Shown here: in pieces, positions 25,898 to 33,581 of the stretch
Layout: every line of letters begins with the position of its first letter
Position numbering within the stretch: position 1 is the stretch's first letter
Assembly (NCBI RefSeq): GCF_026168515.1
Contig: NZ_CP093443.1
Location: forward strand, 2,728,001 to 2,792,000
Source: Brevibacterium spongiae
GTDB taxonomy: Bacteria > Actinomycetota > Actinomycetes > Actinomycetales > Brevibacteriaceae
Direction: 5' to 3'
Length of the DNA: 64,000 nucleotides
The notes under the pieces: generated by a model
Database searches by the model: none
What the model saw: the letters and a program-made list of their open reading frames with translations, nothing else
What the model was told of the DNA's origin: nothing
Translations under genes and position numbers: made by a program

Positions 25898-27382
25898 TCA
25901 GTCGTTCGCCGAGATCGGGGTCAGGTTGAGGCTGAGTCGTTCATCGGCCCATTCCACGGGTTCGGCGTCTCGCGGCAGGTCGGCGACGTCGCCGGGTGAG
26001 GACAGGGTTCCGCGCACCGCGGTGGCGGCGGCGACCAGCGGTGAGACGAGGTGGGTGCGTCCGCCCTTGCCCTGACGGCCTTCGAAGTTGCGGTTCGAGG
26101 TCGAGGCGCAGCGTTCGCCTTCGGCGAGCTGGTCGGGGTTCATGCCCAAGCACATCGAGCAGCCGGCGAAGCGCCATTCGCCGCCGAAGTCCTTGAAGAT
26201 CGTGTCAAGACCCTCTTCTTCGGCCTGGAGGCGGACCTTCGCGGAGCCGGGAACGACCATGAAGCGGACGTTCTCGGCCTTCTTCCGACCACGGACGACG
26301 TCGGCGGCGGCGCGCAGGTCCTCGATCCGGGAGTTCGTGCACGAGCCGAGGAAGACGGTGTCAACCTCGATCTCGCGCAGCGGCGTACCCGGCGTCAGTC
26401 CCATATAGGCCAGGGCGTTGGCCGCGGCGGCCTTGTCGTTCTCATCGGTGAAGTCATCGGGGCTGGGCACGCTGGCCGACAGCGGCAGACCCTGGCCGGG
26501 GTTCGTGCCCCAGGTGACGAAGGGTTCGATGTCTTCGGCGTTGAGGACGACCTCGGCGTCGAATTCCGCGCCTTCGTCCGTGTAGAGGGTCTTCCAGTAC
26601 TCGACCGCGGCGTCCCAGTCTTCGCCTTCGGGCGCGTGCGGGCGGCCCTTGACGTAGTCGAACGTCGTCTCATCGGGGGCGACCATTCCGGCGCGGGCGC
26701 CGGCTTCGATCGACATATTGCAGATCGTCATGCGCGCTTCCATCGACAGCTGACGGATTGCGGAGCCGCGGTATTCGAGCACGTAGCCCTGTCCCCCGCC
26801 GGTGCCGATCTTCGCGATGATGGCGAGGATGATGTCCTTCGCGCTCGACCCTTCGGGCAGGTCGCCGTCGACGGTGATGGACATCGTCTTGAAGGGCTTG
26901 AGGCTCAGCGTCTGGGTTGCGAGCACGTGTTCGACCTCGGAGGTGCCGATGCCGAAGGCGAGCGCTCCGAAGGCGCCGTGGGTGGAGGTGTGCGAGTCGC
27001 CGCAGACGACGGTGGTGCCCGGCTGGGTCAGGCCCAGCTGCGGTCCCACGACGTGGACGATGCCCTGATCGGCGTCGCCGAGGCTGTGCAGACGGATCCC
27101 GAACTCTTCGGCGTTCTTGCGCAGGGTGTTGATCTGCGTGGCCGAGGTGGGTTCGGCGATCGGCTTGTCGATGTCCCAGGTCGGGGTGTTGTGGTCCTCG
27201 GTGGCGATGGTGAGGTCGGGGCGGCGCACTGGACGCCCGGCGAGTCGGAGTCCGTCGAAGGCCTGCGGGCTCGTCACCTCGTGGACGAGGTGGAGGTCGA
27301 TGTAGATGAGGTCCGGCGCACCGTCAACACCAAGTGAGACGACGTGATCGGCCCAGACCTTCTCGGCCAATGTGCGTGGCAT
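25898..27382 (-). CDS. leuC: 3-isopropylmalate dehydratase, large subunit
   Basis: Aconitase-family [4Fe-4S] enzyme isomerising 2- to 3-isopropylmalate, 494 aa. Cluster cysteines are C348 (GSCTNSR), C408 and C411 (AGCSMCLGM). [19 protein letters not shown] marks the substrate region. The start [10 protein letters not shown] has GGGAGG upstream; the frame extends further but crosses a hairpin and the regulatory region. It is divergent from the IclR-type regulator, whose orthologues (NdgR/LtbR) repress or activate leuCD in other actinobacteria. Confidence 0.97.
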   Translation of the reverse strand: MPRTLAEKVWADHVVSLGVDGAPDLIYIDLHLVHEVTSPQAFDGLRLAGRPVRRPDLTIATEDHNTPTWDIDKPIAEPTSATQINTLRKNAEEFGIRLHSLGDADQGIVHVVGPQLGLTQPGTTVVCGDSHTSTHGAFGALAFGIGTSEVEHVLATQTLSLKPFKTMSITVDGDLPEGSSAKDIILAIIAKIGTGGGQGYVLEYRGSAIRQLSMEARMTICNMSIEAGARAGMVAPDETTFDYVKGRPHAPEGEDWDAAVEYWKTLYTDEGAEFDAEVVLNAEDIEPFVTWGTNPGQGLPLSASVPSPDDFTDENDKAAAANALAYMGLTPGTPLREIEVDTVFLGSCTNSRIEDLRAAADVVRGRKKAENVRFMVVPGSAKVRLQAEEEGLDTIFKDFGGEWRFAGCSMCLGMNPDQLAEGERCASTSNRNFEGRQGKGGRTHLVSPLVAAATAVRGTLSSPGDVADLPRDAEPVEWADERLSLNLTPISAND

Positions 27383-27558
27383 GGTTCCTCCCGCCGATGC
27401 AGGGGTTCCCTGCATCCGATGTAGAGCTGACGCGACGAGGTTCGACGCGTCGACGAACTGGGTTGTCTGCACTGGAGTGAGTGCGTAATCGAAATCTACT
27501 CGCCCGTATCGCAATGCGAACTTGCATCTCGCCCACTGAGACGCGCACAATGGTGTCT
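27383..27558. promoter_or_regulatory. leuC / ndgR divergent control region with 5'-UTR hairpin
   Basis: A 176-bp gap. On the leuC mRNA, GATGCAGGG and CCCTGCATC (27396-27416, AAC loop) form a perfect 9-bp hairpin ending only a few bases before the ribosome site. Further up are two palindromes, TCGACGCGTCGA (27442-27453) and GCACT-6-AGTGC (27469-27484), either of which could be the IclR-type operator. I see no leader peptide with a stop codon. Confidence 0.5.
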
Positions 27559-28275
27559 ATGACAAGCAATGGTAGCGGCGTCGGGGTCATCGACAAGGCC
27601 GCAATGGTTCTCTCCGCACTTGAGGCCGGACCCGCCTCTCTCGCCGAATTGGTGACGCTGACCGGACTGGCACGCCCCACTGCCCACCGCCTGGCTGTTG
27701 CCCTTGAATTCCACCGCATCGTCGGCCGTGATCTGCAGGGACGCTTCGTCCTCGGACCGCGCCTGGCCGAGCTGTCCTCGGCTGCCGGTGAGGATCGCCT
27801 GCTGGCCGCCGCCGGCCCGGTGCTCGGAGCGCTGCGCGATCAGACCGGTGAATCCGCTCAGCTCTTCCGCCGCCAGGGGGATCTGCGCCTGTGCGTGGCC
27901 GCCGCCGAACGCCCCGTGGGCCTGCGCGACTCCGTGCCGATCGGAGCAACCCTGAGCATGCGGGCCGGCTCCGCCGCTCAGGTGCTGCTGGCCTGGGAGG
28001 AGCCCGACCGTCTGCATACCGGACTGCGCGGGGCCCGGTTCTCCGCGACGATGCTCTCCGGAGTCCGTCGCCGAGGATGGGCGCAGTCGATCGCCGAACG
28101 TGAACGAGGCGTCGCCTCGGTGTCGGCCCCTGTGCGCGGGCCGAGCAATCGCGTGGTTGCGGCCGTCTCGATCTCCGGACCCGTCGACCGGCTCACCCGG
28201 CAGCCGGGTCGTCTGCACGCGAAGTCCGTCATCGATGCCGCCCGGACTCTGACCGAAGCTCTCGTGCGCGGGTGA
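27559..28275 (+). CDS. ndgR: IclR-family regulator of leucine/amino-acid metabolism (NdgR/LtbR type)
   Basis: A 238-aa transcription factor closely following the NdgR pattern from memory: SNGSGVGVIDKAAMVLSALE at the N-terminus, a winged HTH with TGLARPTAHRLAVALE, then the IclR effector domain with AGPVLGALRDQTGESAQL, RRRGWAQSIAERE and SAPVRGPSNRVVAAVS. In Streptomyces and Corynebacterium this protein controls leuCD and other amino-acid genes. The start MTSNGS is chosen by similarity; ATG at 27550 is an in-frame alternative. It is followed by a perfect terminator hairpin. Confidence 0.93.
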   Translation: MTSNGSGVGVIDKAAMVLSALEAGPASLAELVTLTGLARPTAHRLAVALEFHRIVGRDLQGRFVLGPRLAELSSAAGEDRLLAAAGPVLGALRDQTGESAQLFRRQGDLRLCVAAAERPVGLRDSVPIGATLSMRAGSAAQVLLAWEEPDRLHTGLRGARFSATMLSGVRRRGWAQSIAERERGVASVSAPVRGPSNRVVAAVSISGPVDRLTRQPGRLHAKSVIDAARTLTEALVRG

Positions 28276-28318
28276 TGAACTGACTCGACAGGCATGATCT
28301 CGTCTCGACCGACGCTAT

Positions 28319-28350
28319 GCGGGCCCGGGGGAACTCTTCCCCGGGCCCGC
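28319..28350 (+). terminator. Terminator between ndgR and the DeoR-type gene
   Basis: A perfect 12-bp stem, GCGGGCCCGGGG (28319-28330) with CCCCGGGCCCGC (28339-28350), around an 8-nt loop. It lies 44 nt after the ndgR stop and just upstream of the next promoter. Confidence 0.8.
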
Positions 28351-28356
28351 AGTCTG

Positions 28357-28362
28357 TACTAT
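28357..28362 (+). promoter_or_regulatory. -10 element (TACTAT) of a leaderless DeoR-type gene
   Basis: TACTAT fits the actinobacterial TAnnnT -10 consensus and ends 6 nt before the ATG at 28369, so transcription should begin at or next to the start codon. No ribosome site exists because the terminator stem occupies the upstream bases. Confidence 0.6.
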
Positions 28363-28368
28363 GGCCCC

Positions 28369-29127
28369 ATGATCGCCGCCCAGAGACGCAATATCATCGT
28401 CGAAACGATCGAGAGAGACGGCGCCGTCTCCATCACTGCCCTGTCCGAGAAGCTCGACACCTCGGCCGTGACGATTCGCCGCGACCTCGATCAGCTCGCC
28501 GAGGAGGGGCGACTCATCCGCACACACGGCGGTGCCGTGCTGGCCTCGAGCGCACGGGAGTCGAGCTATGCGGAGAAGCTCGAGCAGGCGCTGGCGGAGA
28601 AGACGGCGATCGCACGTGCCGCGGCCGCCCGTGTGCGCAACGGGGATGTCGTGGCGCTGGGGCCGGGCACGACGACCGAGCTGCTGGCCAAGGAGCTCAC
28701 GCGGTTCTCGGGCCTGCGCGTGGTCACGAATTCGCTGCTCGTCGCCGAGGCCATGGTCTCCTCCCCCGACAATGAGGTCATCGTCGTCGGCGGAATGCTG
28801 CGACATTCCATCCGTGCCTTCGTCGGCGGTGGGACGGTCTCCCAGCTGCTCGGGCTGCGCGCCGACACCGTCTTCCTCTCCGGCAACGGCCTGGCCGCGG
28901 ACTTCGGCCTCTCGACCCCCGCCTTCCCGGTCGCCGACACAGATCGCGCCATGGCCACAGGCGCGGGACGGGTCATCGCGCTCGTCGATCACACGAAGGT
29001 CGGAATCCGCTCGTCCGTGCTCACGGTCCCGACCGACGAGATCGACCACCTCATCACGGATGCGAAGAGTGACAAAGCCGAGGTCGGGGCCCTGCAGAAG
29101 GCGGGCGTCGACGTCGAAGCGGTGTGA
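28369..29127 (+). CDS. DeoR-family transcriptional regulator (likely galactose-cluster repressor)
   Basis: A 252-aa regulator. An N-terminal DeoR helix-turn-helix covers residues 1-57 (ISALSEKLD-type block, here ITALSEKLDTSAVTIRRDL). The DeoR C-terminal sugar-phosphate sensor domain follows, with ALGPGTTTELLAKEL, VVTNSLLVAEAM, and a C-terminal VALVDHTK-like element (here IALVDHTKVG). Such repressors usually bind phosphorylated sugars. It lies directly upstream of the symporter gene, and an array of phased CGATCA repeats lies in between. That makes it the likely controller of the galactose genes, possibly sensing a galactose or tagatose phosphate. Confidence 0.9.
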   Translation: MIAAQRRNIIVETIERDGAVSITALSEKLDTSAVTIRRDLDQLAEEGRLIRTHGGAVLASSARESSYAEKLEQALAEKTAIARAAAARVRNGDVVALGPGTTTELLAKELTRFSGLRVVTNSLLVAEAMVSSPDNEVIVVGGMLRHSIRAFVGGGTVSQLLGLRADTVFLSGNGLAADFGLSTPAFPVADTDRAMATGAGRVIALVDHTKVGIRSSVLTVPTDEIDHLITDAKSDKAEVGALQKAGVDVEAV

Positions 29128-29170
29128 CTTTCGACCGCCCGCAGACCACTCCCCGAAGCACCCTCCGGAC

Positions 29171-29210
29171 AAACGATCAAAACAGTTCAGGTTCGATCAC
29201 TAGCGATCAG
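29171..29210. promoter_or_regulatory. Phased operator array upstream of the sugar symporter
   Basis: Four hexamers spaced exactly 10 bp apart: CGATCA at 29174, AGTTCA at 29184, CGATCA at 29194 and CGATCA at 29204. One turn of helix between repeats puts all copies on the same DNA face, as DeoR-family operators often require. A TAAAGT at 29224-29229 is a plausible -10 box, so the array covers the -35 region and upstream. A two-hexamer version lies upstream of galT. Confidence 0.6.
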
Positions 29211-29287
29211 GCTCACAATCCTCTAAAGTGTCGTGCTTAGGTGGCCCAGCCCACAGAATGCCATTCACCGACGCCGTTGGAGGAACC

Positions 29288-30985
29288 TTGGAAGCAATCC
29301 GCTTAGATGCACAGTGGATCGACTATCTGCTGATAGCGATCTACTTCGTCTTCGTCCTCGGGATCGGCTGGTTCGCCAAACGCGGGATCTCCTCGAGCAT
29401 CGAGTTCCTCCTCTCCGGGCGGAGCCTTCCGGCCTGGGTCACGGCTCTCGCCTTCGTCTCGGCCAACCTCGGCGCCGTGGAGATCATGGGCATGTCCGCA
29501 ACGGGTGCCCAGTACGGCATGCCGACGATGCACTATTTCTGGATCGGCGCAGTCCCGGCGATGCTCTTCCTCGGTGTCGTCATGATGCCCTTCTACTACG
29601 GATCCAAGGTCAGATCCGTGCCGGAGTTCATGCGCAAACGCTTCGGCACCGGCGCCCACCTGGTCAATGCGCTGTCGTTCGCGGTCGCGCAGATCCTCAT
29701 CGCCGGCGTCAACCTCTTCCTGCTCGGCACGATCGTCAACCGCCTCCTCGGCTGGCCGCTGTGGATCGCCCTCGTCGTCGCCGCCGTGATCGTCCTGTCC
29801 TACATCACGCTCGGTGGCCTCACCGCCGCGATCTACAACGAAGTGCTCCAGTTCTTCGTCATCGTCGCAGCGCTCCTGCCGCTGACGCTCATCGGCCTCA
29901 ACCGCGTCGGCGGCTGGGACGGCCTCGTGGACCGGGTGAGCAACGACGGAATGCTCGGAGCCGAACAGCTGAGCAGCTGGCCGGGTGAGCAGCTCTCCGG
30001 ATTCGACAACCCCGTGCTCTCGGTCGTCGGCATCGTCTTCGGCCTCGGCTTCGTGCTCTCCTTCGGCTACTGGACGACGAACTTCGTCGAGGTCCAGCGG
30101 GCGATGGCGTCGAAGAGCATCAACGCCGCTCGACTGACCCCGATCCTCGGCGCGTTCCCGAAGATGCTCATCCCCTTCATCGTCGTCATCCCCGGCATGA
30201 TCGCTGCGGTGCTCGTCAACCAGCTCACGGAGTTCAAGCAGATCTCCGCCTCCGTCGACGAGGCGACCGCACAGGCTCAGACCGGCGTGACGTACAACGA
30301 TGCGCTCCTGCTGCTCATGCGCGAGGTCCTGCCGAACGGTCTGCTGGGCATCGCGATCGCCGGTCTGCTCGCCGCATTCATGGCGGGGATGGCCGCGAAC
30401 ATCTCCGCGTTCAACACGGTCTTCAGCTACGACCTGTGGCAGCAGTACGTGGTCAAGGACCGCGAGGACGACTACTACCTCAAGGTCGGCCGATTCGCCA
30501 CGATCGGCGCCTGCATCGTCGCGATCTTCACCGCCCTCATCGCCGGCAACTTCTCCAACCTCATGGACTACCTGCAGACGCTGTTCGGCTTCTTCAACGC
30601 ACCGCTGTTCGCAACGTTCATCCTCGGCATGTTCTGGAAACGGATGACTGCGACGGCCGGTTGGGTCGGCCTCGTCGGCGGTACGCTCTCGGCTGTCGCC
30701 GTCTTCATCCTCAGCGAGACGGGGGTCTTCGACCTGCCCGGTCAGGGTGCGGCCTTCCTCGCCGCGAGCACCGCGTTCGTCGTCGACATCGTGCTCTCGG
30801 TGATCGTCACCTACTTCACCTCACCGAAGCCGCCAGCTGAGCTGCGCGGGCTCGTCTACTCGGAGACCCCGAAAGCCGACTTCGAGGACTTCAGCGAACC
30901 GAAGCCGCCGGTGTGGAAGCGTCCGGTTCCCGTCGCGGGAGTCGCACTCGTCCTCGTCATCATCCTCAACGTGACCTTCGGGTGA
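29288..30985 (+). CDS. Sodium:solute (SSS) symporter, probable Na+/galactose or glucose carrier
   Basis: A 565-aa SSS-family protein with about 14 TM helices, of the SGLT/VPGLT branch: DYLLIAIYFVFVLGIGWFA at helix 1, the SSS block ALSFAVAQILIAGVNLF, and the family signature GGLTAAIYNEVLQFFVIV. Helix 7-8 sequence YWTTNFVEVQRAMASKSI resembles sugar carriers rather than proline or pantothenate ones. Start: TTG with GGAGG four bases upstream (29279-29283) is preferred; ATG at 29258 and the more distal start lack a site. Its position next to galK/galT/galM supports galactose as substrate, which is an inference. A small two-TM protein follows 11 bp later. Confidence 0.88.
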   Translation: MEAIRLDAQWIDYLLIAIYFVFVLGIGWFAKRGISSSIEFLLSGRSLPAWVTALAFVSANLGAVEIMGMSATGAQYGMPTMHYFWIGAVPAMLFLGVVMMPFYYGSKVRSVPEFMRKRFGTGAHLVNALSFAVAQILIAGVNLFLLGTIVNRLLGWPLWIALVVAAVIVLSYITLGGLTAAIYNEVLQFFVIVAALLPLTLIGLNRVGGWDGLVDRVSNDGMLGAEQLSSWPGEQLSGFDNPVLSVVGIVFGLGFVLSFGYWTTNFVEVQRAMASKSINAARLTPILGAFPKMLIPFIVVIPGMIAAVLVNQLTEFKQISASVDEATAQAQTGVTYNDALLLLMREVLPNGLLGIAIAGLLAAFMAGMAANISAFNTVFSYDLWQQYVVKDREDDYYLKVGRFATIGACIVAIFTALIAGNFSNLMDYLQTLFGFFNAPLFATFILGMFWKRMTATAGWVGLVGGTLSAVAVFILSETGVFDLPGQGAAFLAASTAFVVDIVLSVIVTYFTSPKPPAELRGLVYSETPKADFEDFSEPKPPVWKRPVPVAGVALVLVIILNVTFG

Positions 30986-30996
30986 AGGAGCAGACC

Positions 30997-31284
30997 ATGA
31001 GCAAATCACACGAACTGACCAAGACCGCGGGCGCCTTCGACATCCGCAATTTCATCGGAGTGCTGCTGGGTGTCTTCGGCATCATCCTCACCCTCGCCGG
31101 GATCTTCGCCTTCACCCCCGACGAGGCGGAGCGCACCGGCGGCATCGATGCGAACCTGTGGACCGGCATCGGCCTCATCATCGCCGCGCTGCTCTTCCTT
31201 GCCTGGGCCAAGCTGCGACCGCTGAAGATCATCGACGACCCGGATGACGTCACCGGCACCGAGGCGGCTCCGGGCAGCGACTGA
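30997..31284 (+). CDS. Small two-TM membrane protein, putative symporter partner
   Basis: A 95-aa protein with two hydrophobic helices, at about residues 18-42 and 57-74. They are joined by a short acidic loop (TPDEAERTGGIDANLW), and the C-terminal tail is acidic. GAAGGAG lies just before the ATG, and the gene is only 11 bp after the symporter stop, so the two are made together. The layout recalls small accessory proteins encoded beside other SSS carriers (YjcH with ActP, YhdT with PanF), although I see no sequence similarity to those families. Confidence 0.75.
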   Translation: MSKSHELTKTAGAFDIRNFIGVLLGVFGIILTLAGIFAFTPDEAERTGGIDANLWTGIGLIIAALLFLAWAKLRPLKIIDDPDDVTGTEAAPGSD

Positions 31285-31321
31285 CACCGCGGTTCACAGA
31301 TCGGTCGGCCGATGTCGACGG

Positions 31322-32161
31322 TCAGAGCCCTGCCATCGCCGCAGCCACCTCGGTGATCGCGGACTGCGGAATGTCACGTGCGGCGTCGTCGAGCACGAGC
31401 AGTCGGGCAGTCCGAATATCGCGGGCGAGCGCTTCGCCGTTTCCCACGGGGAAGAACGGGGCCAGCCGACCGTGGACGATGAGTGTCGGCAGCGTCAGCT
31501 CCGGCAGCCTCTCCCGCCACCGGGGCCTGCAGTCGAGCCGAGAGAACACCATTCCCACCTGGTCGGCGAGGTGAGCGGCCGGATCGGAGCTGTCCGTCCG
31601 GTCCCAGATCCGCTGAGCTCTCCCCCGAGCCTCCTCAGGATCGTCGCCGAGGATGCGCGCCGCCTCGGCGGCGTATTCTCCGACCGCGGCGGGGTCCGTC
31701 CAGTCCGGCTCGGGCCGGGAGAAGAGCCGTTTCATCGCCGTCGCGTCGTGGTCGGGCAGATCCTCGTCGACCGGTCCGGGGGCGACGGGTCGTGAACCGA
31801 TGAGGGTGAGAGCGGCGAACGCTTCTGGGTGGTCGAGGGCCGCGACCTGAGCGACCATCCCGCTGATGCCGATGCCCGCCAGGTGCACGGGCCCGCTGCC
31901 GAGGGTGTCCGCCAGAGCGGCGGCATCGGCGGCGAGGTCTCGCAGCGTGTATGCGGGGGCTTCGAGGTCGCCTCTGGTCGAGGCACCGGCATCACGGAGA
32001 TCGCAGCGCACGACGTATCGCCCTCGATCTGCCAGCGATTCGCACAGCGCGTCCGGCCAGGACAGCATCGTCGGTCCGCCGAGGCAGAGGACCGGTGGTG
32101 TCGAATCCGTGCCGAAGGCCTCGATGCCGAGCACGACTCCATTGACCTCACGGGTTTCCAT
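31322..32161 (-). CDS. Alpha/beta-hydrolase-fold protein lacking the catalytic triad
   Basis: A 279-aa protein with the full fold outline of RdmC/AclC-type esterases: VVRCDLRDAGAST (strand beta-4 region), the nucleophile elbow, then LTLPTLIVHG and a final helix. The three catalytic positions are all changed. The elbow reads GIGIS, placing Gly98 where Ser is expected; the acid strand reads HGRLAPFFP, placing Ala234 where Asp is expected; and the last loop reads DDAARDIP, placing Arg262 where His is expected. Hydrolysis by the usual route is therefore improbable. Start supported by GGGGAGG. It lies between the symporter pair and galK, convergent with the former. Confidence 0.85.
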   Translation of the reverse strand: METREVNGVVLGIEAFGTDSTPPVLCLGGPTMLSWPDALCESLADRGRYVVRCDLRDAGASTRGDLEAPAYTLRDLAADAAALADTLGSGPVHLAGIGISGMVAQVAALDHPEAFAALTLIGSRPVAPGPVDEDLPDHDATAMKRLFSRPEPDWTDPAAVGEYAAEAARILGDDPEEARGRAQRIWDRTDSSDPAAHLADQVGMVFSRLDCRPRWRERLPELTLPTLIVHGRLAPFFPVGNGEALARDIRTARLLVLDDAARDIPQSAITEVAAAMAGL

Positions 32162-32243
32162 CCCGGCCTCCCCATCGGTATCAGTTCATAATCAGAACCG
32201 TGATTTCAATAATGAACCGATAGGTGCGACCGGTCAAGGGTGA

Positions 32244-32291
32244 GGTCAGTCGATAGTGGGGTCATTCGACGGTGGAGTCAGTCGACAGCGG
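32244..32291. repeat. Three tandem 16-bp units after galK
   Basis: Units at 32244-32259, 32260-32275 and 32276-32291 share the pattern (G/A)GTCA(G/T)TCGA(T/C)(A/G)G(T/C)GG, and a fourth partial unit runs into the galK stop codon. This lies in the 133-bp gap between galK and the hydrolase-fold gene. The same gap also contains GTTCAT ... ATGAAC arms near the hydrolase promoter. Confidence 0.6.
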
Positions 32292-32294
32292 AGG

Positions 32295-33581
32295 TCAGGC
32301 GAGTCGTCCAGCTCCCGGACCCGCGCTGACGGCGAAGATGTCAGGTGCTCGGTAGCCGCGTTCCGCGAACGCCTCGGTCACGGCAGCACTGATGTCGTCG
32401 ACGGCATCAGCGTCGACGAGCGCGATCGCCGATCCTCCGAAACCGCCGCCGATCATCCGCGCTCCGATCGCACCGGCATCCATCGCCGCTGCGACCGCGG
32501 CATCGAGCTCGACGCACGACACCTCATAGTCCTTCGACAGCGAGGTGTGGGAGGCGAGCAGGAGTTCGCCGATGCCTCGGATCCCGTTCCCTGCTGCGGT
32601 TCCCTTCACACCGTCTGCGCTGTCGCCGGACCCGCTGTCGCTCGCCCCGTCGAGCAGATCGACAGTGGCATGCACGCGGGCGTTCTCGCTGAACACGTGC
32701 CGCACCCGCTTCTGCTGCTCGTCGGTCAGGTCGCTCAGATCTGCAGCCTCGTCGACTTCGCGCAGGCTCTCGGCGCCGAAGAGCGCGGCGACGTCTTCGC
32801 AGGTCCGCCTGCGGACTCCGTATCCGCTTTCGCTGTGGGAGTGCGAGACTCGCGTATCGATGACGAGCAGCTTCAGCCCCTCGGCGTCGAGATCGAAGGG
32901 GATCTGGCGGGTGCTGAGATCACGGCAGTCGAGGAAGAGCGCGTGCCCGTCCTCGGTCATGATGGAGGCGGCCTGGTCGACGATTCCGGTCGGAGCACCG
33001 ACGAAGTCGTTCTCAGCCCGCTGGGTGAGCAGCACCTTCTCCGCATCGCTGAGCCCGAGCCCGCAGACCTCGTCGAGTGCGATGAGCACGGCCACTTCGA
33101 GGGCGTGAGAAGACGAGAGTCCGGCACCGACGGGTACGGTCGATTCGATGTAGAGGTCGAAGCCTTCGACGACCGTGCCCGTGGTCTTCGCGATCTCGTC
33201 GACGACTCCTGCGGGATGGCTGAGCCAGCCGCGCAGCACTCCCGGCGCGAGCTCCTCGGCCGTGAACTGGCCGGACAGCCGCAGGCCAGAATCGTCGCGA
33301 TGGTCGGAGATGATCCGGATGCTCTCTGCTCGCAGAGGCGGCTCCGCTGTGCCGTGGACATCTTCGGCGCTCTGGGCTTCGGATCGTTCGGGGCGGCGTC
33401 CGATGGCGACGTGCACGGCCCGGTCGATGGCGATGGGCAGGACGAATCCGTTGTTGTAGTCGGTGTGCTCACCGATGAGGTTGACGCGTCCGGGCGCCCG
33501 GTAGCAGCCGAGTGGCTGATAGCCGAACAGTGTGGTGAATTCGGCCGCGAGACTCGCGGCGGTCGGTCCGGCCCGGTTCAT
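32295..33581 (-). CDS. galK: Galactokinase
   Basis: GHMP kinase phosphorylating galactose to galactose 1-phosphate, first step of the Leloir pathway. The galactokinase signature GRVNLIGEHTDYN is at residues 31-43, the ATP-binding GHMP motif in VPVGAGLSSSHALEV, and motif 3 in ARMIGGGFGGSAIAL. At 428 aa it is 30-40 residues longer than typical, because of two low-complexity inserts (PERSEAQSAEDVHGTAEPPL near residue 65 and GASDSGSGDSADGVKG near residue 305). Its ATG overlaps the galT stop codon. Confidence 0.96.
   Translation of the reverse strand: MNRAGPTAASLAAEFTTLFGYQPLGCYRAPGRVNLIGEHTDYNNGFVLPIAIDRAVHVAIGRRPERSEAQSAEDVHGTAEPPLRAESIRIISDHRDDSGLRLSGQFTAEELAPGVLRGWLSHPAGVVDEIAKTTGTVVEGFDLYIESTVPVGAGLSSSHALEVAVLIALDEVCGLGLSDAEKVLLTQRAENDFVGAPTGIVDQAASIMTEDGHALFLDCRDLSTRQIPFDLDAEGLKLLVIDTRVSHSHSESGYGVRRRTCEDVAALFGAESLREVDEAADLSDLTDEQQKRVRHVFSENARVHATVDLLDGASDSGSGDSADGVKGTAAGNGIRGIGELLLASHTSLSKDYEVSCVELDAAVAAAMDAGAIGARMIGGGFGGSAIALVDADAVDDISAAVTEAFAERGYRAPDIFAVSAGPGAGRLA

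Noticed and set aside
27383-27550. Extension of LeuC upstream, or a leader peptide for leuC
   Set aside because: The frame is continuous with leuC and has no stop, so it is not a leader peptide; the ribosome site and family N-terminus place the start at 27382.
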